A stretch of 64,000 nt of DNA from Ricordea florida (lineage: Eukaryota; Cnidaria; Anthozoa; Corallimorpharia; Ricordeidae): contig OX453281.1 of the NCBI GenBank assembly GCA_949710005.1, forward strand, positions 25,877,339 to 25,941,338, given 5' to 3'. Each line of letters opens with the position of its first letter. Positions within the stretch are counted from its first letter, which is position 1. The notes under the pieces were generated by a model. The model was not told the origin of the DNA, did not search any database, and saw nothing but the letters and a program-made list of their open reading frames with translations. A program made the translations under genes and the position numbers. Of this stretch, positions 40,899 to 55,397 are shown one piece after another.

Positions 40899-43278
40899 CA
40901 CCGTACTGCCACGACCCACTAGCGCAGGTCGATCCCGTTTCCTCAGCTTGAATTCCTTCCGGCCAGCAGGAATAAAAAAAATGGACGTCAAGTGAACGTC
41001 GTAAGTTTTACGGAAACTCTACAGTTGTGGGCCGTAGTAAGGCGTGTCGCTACATTTCGCGCTTAATAAGAATCTGTCTTAAAAAAAGTAAATTCGTTGG
41101 ACGAACAGAAAGCACCTCGGATAGCAATATATCAGCGATCTCTTTGATCGTGATGACTGCACTGAATTAACAGAATGTAGTCATTATCATATCTTCGATG
41201 CCTTAATAAACTCGTTTTACACCGATCAGTTTACCGATGTCATTTTCCATTGGCGCACACGTTAGCTTGGTCCCATGCCTAATCAACGGTCACCATGTCT
41301 TCCCCACGCCACCCAGATCAACTTAAGAATTCACTCAGTCTTATGCACCTATCAATGTAAACCCCGTTGGGGGGGGGGGGGAGGGAGTGCGGGCAAGGGG
41401 TGGGGATTTGACCGAGAAGCAAAAATTCTGGTCAATTTCCCAAGGGTGGGGCAGCATATGTTCATCAAATGTAGTCAAAATCCCCACCCAGGGGCAAAAT
41501 AACAAATATTAAAAGACAAGCTATAAACAAACCTTTAACAACTTGTGACTTAAACTTGAAGTATGAAGATAAATATCGTTAAAAAAAACTCACCTTCTCC
41601 CGAAACCCACGCCATTCCAAAGACAAGAAAGACGATGCCAGGTAGCCACGGTTTGTCTTGGCCCCAGTCTCTCTGCCGAACAAATCAAATGTCCCGACCC
41701 CCGAGCAAAAGTGCACGATCAAATCTCCCACTGGGGAGATGGATTCCTTGATCAAATCCCCACCCCTTGCCCGCACTCCCCCCCCCCCCCCACGGGGTTT
41801 ACATTGATAGGTGCATTACGTTTCATAGGCCATTTTTACGAGAGCACATGGTGCCATCAACCCGCGGGGGACAATGGGTACAAAACGTTTTTTTGCAGTG
41901 AAAATTGTTCCGCTAACCATGGGCTCCTGCGCCAACATAAAGCTCCCAACACAGTATGGCCTCCAAAACAAACGCATTCCTACAAATTACCAGCACCAAG
42001 TATACGAAAGAGTTTATTTATTCTGTTTATAAGGGCTCACTTGTCTCCCACATGAAATCCTTAATCACCCTGCTTTAACTGGACCGGTGATATGTAATGC
42101 GCTTTTCTCGTTCAATTTGTGATTTACTTGCACGAGTTTTTCAAAAATCTCAAATTGCACGGGCAGCTTCGGCAAGTGCAAATTGAGATTTCTGATAAAT
42201 AAATGACAAATTGAACGAAAAAAGCGTATAATTTCTTGTTCACTTTTTGCACTGGTATTACACCTTTTGCACTGTCATTACACTGGAACTGCACTGCTCT
42301 TGACCAATCACAATCTAGTAATTTTTTCATGTATATTAAAAAATTTAACAGGAGCAGGGCTTCCCCGGAGTCCTACGTACGTACACTCACCGTTAATTCA
42401 CCAGTGTCCAACTTCGTGGGTGCAGTCGCGAAAATTAACGGACACAAGTTACAAAGTGGATTTCACTGTCGTATAAGTACTCAAAAATTATAACCTTTAG
42501 CTACAATCCTGGAATATCAAAACAAAGTGGACCTCGAAAATGGCTAGTTTTAGATTAATCCCGGCTTTTGGTTTGTTTCTAATCTTAATAAGTTAGTTAT
42601 ATTTTTACAATGGAAAGGTAGCGAATCCCTTATACACCACACACGTCCTCAAAATAATGTTGCAAGAAACCTTCAAACGTCACCGTTATTGGCCCGTTGT
42701 CACTAAATGAAAACTTATTTTCATTCATTTTGTTTTCGTCTTCAACATCTAGGATACTGTGTAATAATAACTTCACTAACAGCAATAAACTCCTGTAGTG
42801 TGCACAAGGTACGATGAAGCCTCGTTGAAATATAACACTTTTTTAAGATTCTTAGAAAACGACGCTGGCCACGCAGACAAATGCAGCTACTAAGAGACAG
42901 TTGACACTGGATATTCTTCGTTGTTTTCTTGTTTTGTTCTTTTTTTTTTCTTGATGAGTAACGCAAGGTGAGAATAACGCAAGCTAAGAGCTGAGTAGAC
43001 AATAGGTAAGAGACTTGGACTTTCTCTCCTACTTTGTGTAAGAACAAAGGTGATTGCGCATGGCTTCAACATTACGGCGTAAATTAATCAGTAATGTGGC
43101 ATTCACTGTACAGCTCAGTTTTGGGTCACCTGTGTATGGTTCCCCGAACGTCTATGGCTGATGGACAAAATACAACTGTTTAGTTGAGCAATGCGTAGAA
43201 ATTCTACGATATTGCAATATCGACTAACGATGAAGAAGTACAAACTGCGCCAGAGGTTTTGCGATTTCGTCGCCATTT
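40899..43278. other. Intergenic region between DHX9 and CDC73 (copy 2)
   Basis: Same content as 31680-34058: possible polyadenylation signals, one large fold-back element (41347-41820), otherwise no gene seen. Confidence 0.6.
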
Positions 43279-46200
43279 TCAGAAACGAAGATGAGGCTTC
43301 GTCTTTGTCATGAATCTGTTAAAAGAAATATAACAAAGCATGTTATAAAAGTGGATAGGTTAGTCTGTTACTATGTACTTCTTAGGACGTAAGATAATGA
43401 TAACGATAACGACAGTTATGATGATGACGATAATAATAACGATTACAATAATAACAATAATGATAACAACAACAACAATAATAATAACAATAATAACAAC
43501 AATAACAACAATAATAATAACAACAATAACAACAATAATAAGAACAACAATAACAACAACAACAATAAGAAGAACAACAATAACAACAACAACAATAATA
43601 ACAACAACAACAGCAACAACAATAATAATAACAATAACAACAACAATAATAAGAACAACAACAATAACAATAACAACAGCAAAAACAATAATAATAATAA
43701 TAATAACAACAATAATAACAATAATAAGAACAACAACAACAACAACAATAACAACAATAACAACAACAATAATAACAACAACAATAACAACAACAATAAT
43801 AACAACAACAACAGCAACAATAATAATAATGATAACAACAACAATAATAATAACAACGATTACGATAATGATAATTTTTGATAATAATAGAAGGGGGTTA
43901 GTTTCCAAAGAGGCCGGTGCTGCATGGATAGAAAATTGAGACACCAACAAATAACTGAGCTTATCAAGCGAGTTTATAACGTAAACGGTACCACCGTATG
44001 ATCAAATAGAAGCTGACGGTTCAAACGTCGGTCTTTCGTCAGAGCGACTACACACAATATGTCTTATAGATAAACCAAAACCTCTATACCACTGCAAAGG
44101 AGTGCATAGAGCGTAACAGTAGGACCCAAGCAATGCAAAATCATAGCAATCACGTAAGTACTTCCAAAGTGAACTGAAAAAAACCTTCAAAAGCAACAAC
44201 GTACTGTCAAATGACAACACGGAAATACAAACTGAATGCGGCAAACTGCCGTTGGTACGTACTTATCGAGGATTTCCCAGAACTTGATGATGGACACTTT
44301 ATCCAGATGTCGTTTATTGCGGCTGATCTGAAATTATATACAATGTAAAAGAAGAGCACAGTTGACTGAAAATTCAAATCATTTGTTTTGAGAGCAAACG
44401 CATGTGTTAACTGAAAAAAATGTGTTTTAGCAAGATCGCTACTTCTGGTTCTTGACAAAAATCTCGCAGTTGCCTCTACATTTGCTTTGATTGTTATTTC
44501 AGTGGAGGAATTTTTAGCACTAAATCTGCTTACAGTAAGGATTTGTACATCCCACTTTTGTACATTAGGGTCCGTTTTCATTTCATCGTACTTGAGGTAG
44601 AAACCCTTGGCTGCAAAGCAACAACAAAATCAATTCAAAGACTGCAACATTTGGTTACGTTATCAGCAGGTGAAAAGGTGGTTTTGACGGATTCATTTGC
44701 GGATTACACCATGCACCATAAGGATTGTCTGGAAAGTTACTGAACAGTACTGTACCGTGGTACTGTTTGTTTTAATATACAGTGTGGTTCTGACTTTCAT
44801 CTGTGGATCAAACCATGCAGTGTGACCATTCTTTGTAAAGCTACTGAACAGTACTGTACTGTAGTACTGTTTGTTTTACTATACAGTGTGGTTCTGACAT
44901 TTTCATCTGTGGGTCAAACCATGCAGTGTGACCATTCTTTGGAAAGTTACTGAACAGCACTGTACTGTGATACTGTTTGTTTTAATATACAGTGTGGTTC
45001 TGACTTTCATCTGTGGATCAAACCATGCAGTGTGACCATTCTTTGTAAAGCTACTGAACAGTACTGTACTGTAGTACTGTTTGTTTTACTATACAGTGTG
45101 GTTCTAACATTTTCATCTGTGGATCAAACCATGCAGTGTGACCATTCTTTGCAAAGTTACTGAACAGCACTGTACTGTAATACTGTTTGTTTTAATATAC
45201 AGTGTGGTTCTAACATTTTCATCTGTGGATCAAACCATGCTGTGTGATCATTCTTTGTAAAGTTACTGAACAGCACTGTACTGTGGCACTGTTTGTGTTA
45301 CTATACAGCGTCCTCCTAACTTTTTCATCTGTGGAACAATCCATGCAGTGCAACTATATTTTGCAAAGCTACTAAACAGTACTGTACTGTGGTACTGTTT
45401 GTGTTACTATACAGCGTCCTCCTAACTTTTTCATCTGTGGAACAATCCATGCAGTGTGACCATTCTTTGTAAAGCTACTGAACAGCACTGTACTGTGGTA
45501 CTGTTTGTTTTACTATACAGTGTGGTTCTAACATTTTCATCTGTGGGTCAAACCATGCAGTGTGACCATTCTTTGGAAAGTTACTGAACAGCACTGTACT
45601 GTGGTACTGTTTGTGTTACTATACAGCGTCCTCCTCACTTTTTCATCTGTGGAACAATCCATGCAGTGCAACTATATTTTGCAAAGCTACTGAACAGCAC
45701 TGTACTGTGGTACTGTTTGTGTTACTATACAGCGTCCTCCTAACTTTTTCATCTGTGGAATAATCCATGCAATGCAACTATATTTTGCAAAGCTACTAAA
45801 CAGTACTGTACTGTGGTACTGTTTGTTTTACTATACAGCGTCCTCGTAAGTTTTTCATCTGTGGATCAAACCATGCAGTGTGACCATTCTTTGTAAAGCT
45901 ACTGAACAGCACTGTACTGTGGTACTGTTTGTGTTACCATACAGCGTCCTCCTAACTTTTTCCTCCGTGGAACAATCCATGCAGTGCGACTATATTTTGC
46001 AAAGCTACTAAACAGTACGTACTCTTTGTGAAAATGTCGACAGGTGAACCATCAGGCAGAAGCCAGGGCCAACCTTTGAACTGCCAGGCCGGGCCTTGAA
46101 CGAATACCGCCACTACACGGTTCCTAGAAGGCAACAAAGAAAAGCAATTTATATAAAAAAGTAGGAAAGTTTGCACCATTCAATAAGTGAGAGATCAACA

Positions 46201-46500
46201 CAGTTATGCACGCAACTTACGCAGTTGCGAAGATAAGACCTGAAAACATTCAGGGTTGAACCGGATTCGACGTCACGACCTTGTGACACCTGTGCAATGG
46301 TTTGACCAAGTGAACTATCAATCCAACTGGGAACTGGTCATTTGCGAGTTCGTAATATGTTTGTAAAAGTAAAGGATTACTCAGTGTCAACCAATCAGAG
46401 AGGTGAATTCCTAAAGTCGTCACCACGTAGTAATATATCGAACGGGATAAACATTGACCTAACTTTAGACCACATGCTTTTGTATTATTATTACTATTAC

Positions 46501-46552
<52 letters not shown>

Positions 46553-47630
46553 ATTTTTTTCTGGGCCATCTTGCTACACTCACAAATTAGGTGATTTACT
46601 GTCTCTTCCTTTCTTCTCAATTTTTGCCTTTGCCGCATTAGTTCTGAGTGCCTGATTTTGAGCCGCCATGACAAGCCCCTTTGTTTCCTTCTTTAGATCT
46701 CCTTTCTTTGTCCAGTCCTATAACCCGCCATCCCTTATTTGCACTGTGTGCCGCAATAGCTGGCCATATAGGGGTTTAGTTCTCCACTTCTCAATCTTCT
46801 GTGGCGTTTTCTCTTTTAATCTGTTTCGGGTCTTCCACATGATCTTCTTTAGGACTCCCTCGTGTAACGCTGTTTTGAGCAATAGTTCTTCATTGCTCTG
46901 GATATAATATGCTAGCCCCATCTGTTCTTCTTGTACACACACCTCCACGCTAATCAGGCCCCCGCCAGCGAAACGTCTTGGCAAATATATGCGCTCAACA
47001 TCTGCTCTTGAGTAGAGCATTCCACAGATACTCCAGTGCTTCACTGTCTTTCTGTCCATTTCTTTAAATTCGCCCTTCCTCCAATTCACTATTCCAGCTC
47101 CATATCTCACTAGTGACAGTGCTCAAGAGTTTATTGCTAGGATAATATTCTTTCCATTGAGCTTTGATTTCAATATTTTATTTTCTTCACTCTCCAGAAG
47201 TACTCCTTTGTAACATTTCTGTTTATGTGCTCACGTAAAAGATCGTCATATTCCAATATACAAGATACTTTTAGCCCTCTTCTTTAACTGCTTTCATTTA
47301 CCGATCATCTGGAAGTAGGATGCCTTCACTTCTCTGAACCTTTCCTCTCTTCAAGATAAGTATACCACATTTCGTCAACCAAAACTCAATGCGTACATCA
47401 TCGCTGAAAGTACGCACTGTGTTGACCAATGAATCCAGTTCACGTTCATCCTTCCCATACAGCTTCAAGTCGTCCATGAACAGTAGATTGTTGATTCATC
47501 TCCCCTCTTCGTCTAACTTGTACTGTCCTTTCGCAATTCGTAGGATTATGGATAAAGATATTAAGCATGTAACAAACAGCAATGGTGATAAACCGTCACG
47601 CTGAAAAATTATTAACTATTATTAACATTA

Positions 47631-47697
<67 letters not shown>

Positions 47698-50600
47698 GCA
47701 TCACTCACCAGTCATTAGGTTGGAGGCGTGACGGGTTGTCAATCACTCTGTACGGTACAGTGACCGTGTTGGGTGTAGTTCCTAGTGGAGCCTGGGTCTG
47801 GTGGATTTCCTTTCTTCGTTGAATGAGTACCTCATTTTCTCGCCGCACACCTTGAGCTTTTTTCTCGTCAGAACTTAAGAATCTAAATAGAGAGATAGAG
47901 GATATCACACGGTGGTGAGAAAACGTGAATTTTGTGTTCTCGTGGCAAGAACATAAAATTCATATCTTCCAACCAACGTGAAATCGTCTTTGTATTACAC
48001 AGACAGAAACACATTAAGACGTTCGTTTGGCAGCTTTGTACTCAAAATGAATCGTGCAAGGCGGTAAATGACGTCATCGACATCCTCACTGGCACCATGG
48101 TCCCGGATGTAGTTTTGTATGAATTTTACGAACGGTGTAATTCCAAGTAAAACACTCGCGTATATATATAATAACTTCGAATACGTCACAATGATGCAGA
48201 GGATTAACAAATTCATTTCTAAGAAACAAGAAGCAATTCTCAACAGTGAGCCTCGTTCGCTTCCTTACGCGTTAGTTTGGAGATTTTATTGCCAGATCAA
48301 CAGACCTATCAAGTTGATAAACAGCTCACTTCTCCTCATCTGTTTGGTTAGCAATGCGTTGATTTTACTTACTTGAAGTCTTGAAGTAGATCCTTAGCGT
48401 TGTAGAGTGTAATGAGAGATGTTGCACCAGCAGGGACAATAATGATCGGAGTTCGTGATTCTAGGGAAAAGAACACGCCTATGAACTTTCACTTTTTCAT
48501 CTGTGGATCAAACCATGCAGTGTAAAAAAAAAATGCAAAGTGACCCTTTTTTGCCAACCCAATGAACAGTACTGCACTGTGGTACTGTTTGTTTCACTAT
48601 ACAGTGTGGTTCTAACATTTTCATCTGTGGATCAAACCATGCAGTGTGACCATTCTTTGGAAAGTTACTGAACAGCACTGTACTGTGGTACTGTTTGTGT
48701 TACTATACAGCATCCTCCTAACTTTTTCATCTGTGGAACAATCCATGCAGTGCAACTATATTTTGCAAAGCTACTAAACAGTACTGTACTGTGGTACTGT
48801 TTGTTTTACTATACAGCGTCCTCCTAACTTGTTCATCTGTGGATCAAACCATGCAGTGTGACCATTCTGTGTAAAGCTACTAAACAGTACTGTTCTGTGG
48901 TACTGTTTGTTTTACTATACAGTGTGGTTCTAGCTTTTTCATCTGTGGATCAAACCATGCAATGTGACCATTCTTTGTAAAGCTACTGAACTATACTGTG
49001 GCATTTCTTTTTTTTTGTGCTTTTCTTGGACACAGTTCCTACCTCGCTTGGGGGGATGTGACGGCTTCTGCGGGACTGCAACAAGACAAGTAAATAGCCA
49101 TCATCCATTATCCAGGATAATTATAGACCTTCAGCACAAGATCTTGCCAATGTTTCCAAACGCGTGACAGAGCATCGTTTTGGTGTGAAATACGTAACAT
49201 CTTCACCATGGGATGGGGTTTTGCGAAGATGACGTCAGAGCGAATTAAATTATTTTTGTTACTACACTTAGAATTCCACTCAACATGAGCGTTGACAAAG
49301 CTTTATTCAATAATCATAATTATCAATGGATTACTTTCTAAAGAAACTGGTGCTGTGTCCGTGGGAAAATAAAACACACAACAAAGATGGTTTATCAAAG
49401 AAATTGCTAACAAGGGCATAGCTAGGAGGGGGGCTCACAAGGTCTCCTTCATAATATTAGTTACTAACAAGAATATGGTCCACTGCAGATGTTCGGTCCT
49501 GCAAATGGACTTTGTAACTATCTAGCACTGGAAAATATTTATTGCATGTTGATTCTTCGGATTCACATGTTTTTATCTCACAAAGGGGGGTCACCGGTAA
49601 CCCAGGACCCCCCTAGCTTTGCCCCTGGATAAGGGCCATTTATTTTGTCACGAGGGAGGATGGGGCTGGTGGGCTTTGGCGGGGTCATGCGAAAAAAGAT
49701 TAGGGAAAGTGAAAAATTGGCAAGCTGAGGGGGGTAATGCAACTTTTAAATGGTGCTTCCCGAATCACACCAGTCCCCCCTCCCTCGTAAAAAATGAACG
49801 GTCCCTCATGTAAGTTGTACCAGCGTAAGAATAAAGGGGTGCCGACGTTTCGAGCGCTACCCCTTCGTCGATCACTCCACTTACACGCTCGCGTACAACA
49901 AAAGAATGGAGACTTAAAGAAAACCATCAAGGGAACGTCATTTAGAACGCCATTGATCAATAACGCTAATGAGAAAAACAAGTGAAAACAATGAATATGC
50001 ACGTGAAAACAATGAATATGCACGTGAAAATAATGATATGCACGTGAAAACAATGCATATGCACGTAAAAACAATGAATATGCACGTGAAAATAATGAAT
50101 ATGCACGGGCAAATTACAATCTCGTAGATTTCTTTGCCGTCCTCTTCAAAATAACAACATGAAATGGGCATTCTCCAAGTTTCATAGGGAACGTGAGCGA
50201 AAGAGACTAAATTTTCTCTAAAGAATTCCAGGATAAATAAAAGCAGTAGGCATGTTACTACTTTGCAGGGGGGGGGGGGGGGGTGACGATAACACAATTA
50301 CTTTTGATGAAAACAGGCGTGAACGATATATGAGCAACAGAAACTAATTTTCCAAGCAGTGCCGTCCAAGACGAGTTGCCGTCCTGTTTGCTTGAAGTTT
50401 ACTGTGTCTCTTCAAACTTTCGATCCCACACATTTTGTTACATCTGTTACGCTTTTCTAAATACGTACTCGTTATAGAATACACTAATCTTAAAATAGGT
50501 CAAAGTATGCATGTCAACAACAAGATACCACAGAGCAACTTGATCAACTTGTAACATAGCAAACAAAATTCCATTATGAAATCGAGAATTTAGTGTGAAC

Positions 50601-53600
50601 TGCTCAAGTTCTGAACACGAAGTACTTACTAGGTCTTGGCGATTTACTCGGATGAGTGTGGGGAGAAGGACTGGGTAAGACTTTTCTCACAGGTTTCTGC
50701 ACTCCTTCCTGTGGACAGAAAAAAGCAAAGTCGTTTGATTGCGCATTTTAGGGCGTTTAAGCAGAACACGACGATGATATCGACCCAAGACACCGAGCAC
50801 TAGCGTTAATAAACGAAACACGAAAACTGCACCAACAAAACACAGTCTGGTAGGTTTCTTTGCCGTCGTCTGCAAAATGAATGATTAAGTTTCATTAAAA
50901 AGGGTGAGTGTAAAACGTCAAAATTGCCTGAAACGAAATGCAAACGGTAACAAAAGGAAAATTCTAAACTTTGGAAGCAACATAGAGACAAAACGACACA
51001 AACATGCCGCCATTGGTACGGGAGACGAAAATTTTCAATTATTCAATGGTGTCGCTCTGGGCGACGTCGTCGTGTTTGCTCTCTTTTTACTAGGATGGTA
51101 ACAAGAAATTAAGGCTAGGTTTTTCAAATATGATTACTTTGAGAGATCTTACTGAGATTTCCCTTCACAGTTATCTCTAGAAATAGTAATAATAATTATT
51201 ATCTTCAAAATTCGACGTTTTGCTTAACCAAAACAAGATCAAAAGCCTAAGAAAATAATCTAAATATGCGCACCTTTACAGATTCTAAACTAAGACCATG
51301 GTAGGTTCCCATTGTGTCAATGTTGAATCCCTCAGTTTCTGTTGAAAGCGGCAACATACAACTGCTTTAGTACAGTAAAAGAAGCATTTTACAAAAAAAA
51401 AAAACTACTTCAGTTTCTTACTTCCTGACTATTTTTGCAACACTTGTTTTGTGGGGGTGGTTTCTAAAGAAACTGGTGCTGCGGCGTCGATGGGGAATTG
51501 AAACACAAGAAATTGGTATAATCAAACAAGTTGATAAAGTAAGCTATATCATCGTACGGTAAAAAAGGGGGTGCTGACGTTTCGAGCGTTAGCCCTTCGT
51601 GTGAGAGCGAAGGAGAGTATGACGGGTTATTTGCGATTCAAATAGAGAAGTTTGGAGCTATGCTATTGGTGGAGCTATGCTATTGGTGGAGCCATAGCAG
51701 TGTGTGAACGGAAGCGAATTAATTTTTGCAACCTGACTCTTAAAACCATAAATAATGCAAGGAGAAAAGAAAAAGTACATCACACTAAGTGGTTGCACTG
51801 GACAAAACACAGCTCATTTTTGTGTCTTGAACTTCTCCTTTTAGATATTGTTATTTGAGAAGCTGTAACAAACCTGTAATGCACGGATTGGATTTCATAT
51901 CAAACACTTTAAATCTAATAAAAATACTTGACTACACCAGTACAGTATTGTATATGTCAGATTTTCACCTCAAAATAACAATCACAGCTATCCAATGGCG
52001 AGCTCGTGCATAAAATGTAACTTAAAAGTTGGCAATATTAAGTAGTGTACAGTATTTTCTTCAGTGCACAAGTTTCTAGGAGTTTAAAGCAATACGGTTT
52101 TTTTCGAGCGCAAATGACTACATTTTGTTCGGGTGCCTAGTCTATAAATTTGGAGCGACATGTACGTAGTTTAAATTAGTTGGGCATTGATGTTTTAAGA
52201 AGAATATGTAATTTGTAATAGCAAGCAATTTGCAGTTATGGCATGAAATCTTAGCCACCAACAGAACGAAACTTCAAGACGATAGTTATTTTCATGGGAA
52301 ATCCAAGGTTACTATTGGCTCCAAATGTTTTTTTTTGCTACCTGTTAACCATGACATTTCTGACCCATCTCACCTTCCTTTCCTCTGAACCTCTCCTGAT
52401 CATATCGGTTGTATGGTACAGGTGTAGCCGGCTTTTTCCTGATTTCCTGGTCCACAAATACAATTCGGAAAACACAATGTGTCAAAGAATAAAGAGATCA
52501 AAACAAACGGATTTAAAACAGAAACTGCAGAGCACAGACGTAATTTAGTACACTGATGAAACAATATTGAAACATACAAATTACAAAAATAATATCAATA
52601 GAGTTAATAAAACCGTTGTCTACACTGAATTTGTGCTTCTCCAACTTAAGCTTTCAATCTTGTTTATACCAAACTAGAAAAAAAAAGTCAAAACCTGCTT
52701 ACTGAAAATGAGTTTACTTCATTATGTTAATTAACCCTTTAAGTCCCAGTAATGACCAGCATCCAATTTCTCATTACAATATTTACTTGTTCATCAACCA
52801 TCCATGTTATGAGAATAATGAAAATGATCACCAAAAAAGAGTTGTATAGATATTTAAACAAATTCTCCTTACTAGTACCAAAACAAATGTATGAGAACGG
52901 TTAGGAGAAAATGAATATTGATATTGGGCTTTGAAAGGTTAATCACAGATTGGTCGGGTAGTGAATCCCGTAAGGCTTTACAAAATATCCTGAGGAGTAG
53001 TGAATCATGTAAACCTTTACAAAATATCCCGAGGGGTAGTGAATCATGTAAGCCTTTACAAAATATCCCGAGGGGTAGTGAATCATGTAAGCCTTTACAA
53101 AATATCCCGAGGGGTAGTGAATCATGTAAGCCTTTACAAAATATCCCGAGGGGTAGTGAATCATGTAAGCCTTTACAAAATATCCCGAGATCTTCTGACT
53201 ACCCCTCCCCCCCTACCCCCAAGGAGATCTCGCTATATTTTGAAAAGGCTTACATGATTCACTATTCGATTGCTCAGTTTCAATCCCTTCCAATTTTACT
53301 TAAACCACAGCTTTGGTTTGACACTGTTGAGATAACCAGCCCAATGACTTCTTTCAGTGAAATTCTCCATCACTGTCACAGCTATATCAAATCAACTCAA
53401 TAATTTTCACTTACAGGAGTAGCTAACACATCTTGGTTTTGCTGCTGTTTAACTTTGCCCTCCTCTTGAGCTTTAACTGATTGAAGAATGGCTAAAACAT
53501 TCTTCAAAAAATGCTGAAAGATCAAGTTATAATGTCAGCATGAAATAACGGCACACCCTGTTGTAAGCACTGCTCTTTTAGGAGAGAGGGAAGAAGGTAG

Positions 53601-54440
53601 CAAATCTGCAACTGCTCTTAAACGCTAAGAAAGGCAATCCCAGTCATAACCATGTAATAGCAAAGAATCTCATGGCAATCTATATCAAAACAACTCAAAC
53701 AGATTAGTTTTCTTGCTATTTTCTAGGTGGCTTGTACCTTACATAAGTGGTGCTGTCTTTTTTCAATGTCTCTTTTTTTTGTCTTGTCAATCCTACTAGC
53801 AAGATTCTAGTAAGAGAGACTGTGTGTATCAAGGAGAAACATTGTCAAACAAACCTTGCCAGAGCTCTGTAACACAGTAGTCCTTGTACGGAGGGGTCTT
53901 TCCCGACTTACAATGTCCCTTGTCACATCCACTTCAGCATCAACAAAGAAACGTTGCTCCTGAAGACAAAATCATGGATCAGATTTATCACATTCTGTGG
54001 ATAGGTACAGAGTATGGGGATCCCCAGTGGCTCAGTAGAGCCTTAACCTGCCTGACTTCTATTTTGATTCCCCTTACAATACCAAGTCCTATCAGTACCA
54101 GTTATCCAAATCACATTGTCCTTGGACAATAACAGCTATCCAATACCAGCTACCCAAATCACTCTATCCTTGGACACTGTCCATTACAGTGGAACCCAGT
54201 TAAGATAACCACAGCTTATGGTGTGACTGTCATGAAAACATGATCATGCATAGCAGTGGTTTCATTGAGGGTCCAGCAATTGGGCTAATTATGCTGAAGA
54301 CAACTTTGCCTGGCAGCTTTTAATATTCCAAACAAAGGAACAAAGTTGAAGTGTAAAACTGAGTTATAAATGCCTGGGTGCCAAATCCAGATGCCTTCCT
54401 GCTGGAAACTTTAACCCTTTCACTCCCAAGGGGTCTCCAT

Positions 54441-54485
<45 letters not shown>

Positions 54486-54554
54486 AGTCACTCTTGGGAG
54501 TGAAAGGGTTAAGGGAGATGGTTTTTAACCCTTTCACTCCCAAGGGGTCTCCAT

Positions 54555-54599
<45 letters not shown>

Positions 54600-54668
54600 A
54601 GTCACTCTTGGGAGTGAAAGGGTTAAGGGAGATGGTTTTTAACCCTTTCACTCCCAAGGGGTCTCCAT

Positions 54669-54713
<45 letters not shown>

Positions 54714-54782
54714 AGTCACTCTTGGGAGTGAAAGGGTTAAGGGAGATGGTTTTTAACCCTTTCACTCCCAAGGGGTCTCCAT

Positions 54783-54827
<45 letters not shown>

Positions 54828-54896
54828 AGTCACTCTTGGGAGTGAAAGGGTTAAGGGAGATGGTTTTTAACCCTTTCACTCCCAAGGGGTCTCCAT

Positions 54897-54941
<45 letters not shown>

Positions 54942-55010
54942 AGTCACTCTTGGGAGTGAAAGGGTTAAGGGAGATGGTTTTTAACCCTTTCACTCCCAAG
55001 GGGTCTCCAT

Positions 55011-55055
<45 letters not shown>

Positions 55056-55124
55056 AGTCACTCTTGGGAGTGAAAGGGTTAAGGGAGATGGTTTTTAACC
55101 CTTTCACTCCCAAGGGGTCTCCAT

Positions 55125-55169
<45 letters not shown>

Positions 55170-55238
55170 AGTCACTCTTGGGAGTGAAAGGGTTAAGGGA
55201 GATGGTTTTTAACCCTTTCACTCCCAAGGGGTCTCCAT

Positions 55239-55283
<45 letters not shown>

Positions 55284-55352
55284 AGTCACTCTTGGGAGTG
55301 AAAGGGTTAAGGGAGATGGTTTTTAACCCTTTCACTCCCAAGGGGTCTCCAT

Positions 55353-55397
<45 letters not shown>

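Larger units (their letters stand above)
39001..48020. repeat. Unit 2 of the 9.02-kb duplicated segment
   Basis: Matches 29782-38800. This copy continues at 48021 into the rest of CDC73, whereas the first copy continues leftwards into the rest of DHX9. Taken together the two copies reconstruct one ordinary locus. Confidence 0.93.

Noticed and set aside
39710-48020. A second DHX9 tail and second CDC73 tail as real paralogous copies
   Set aside because: Near-perfect identity including microsatellites and exact abutment to the N gap point to unmerged contigs.
52958-53190. CRISPR-like array
   Set aside because: Units are directly adjacent without unique spacers, and the DNA is animal nuclear sequence.
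52918-53403. 161-residue frame with [12 protein letters not shown] repeats
   Set aside because: Produced by the 39-bp tandem repeat in a CDC73 intron; no family resemblance.
54364-55341. 325-residue repetitive open frame on the - strand
   Set aside because: It is the 114-bp MITE array read through; the period is a multiple of three, so a frame stays open without being a gene.
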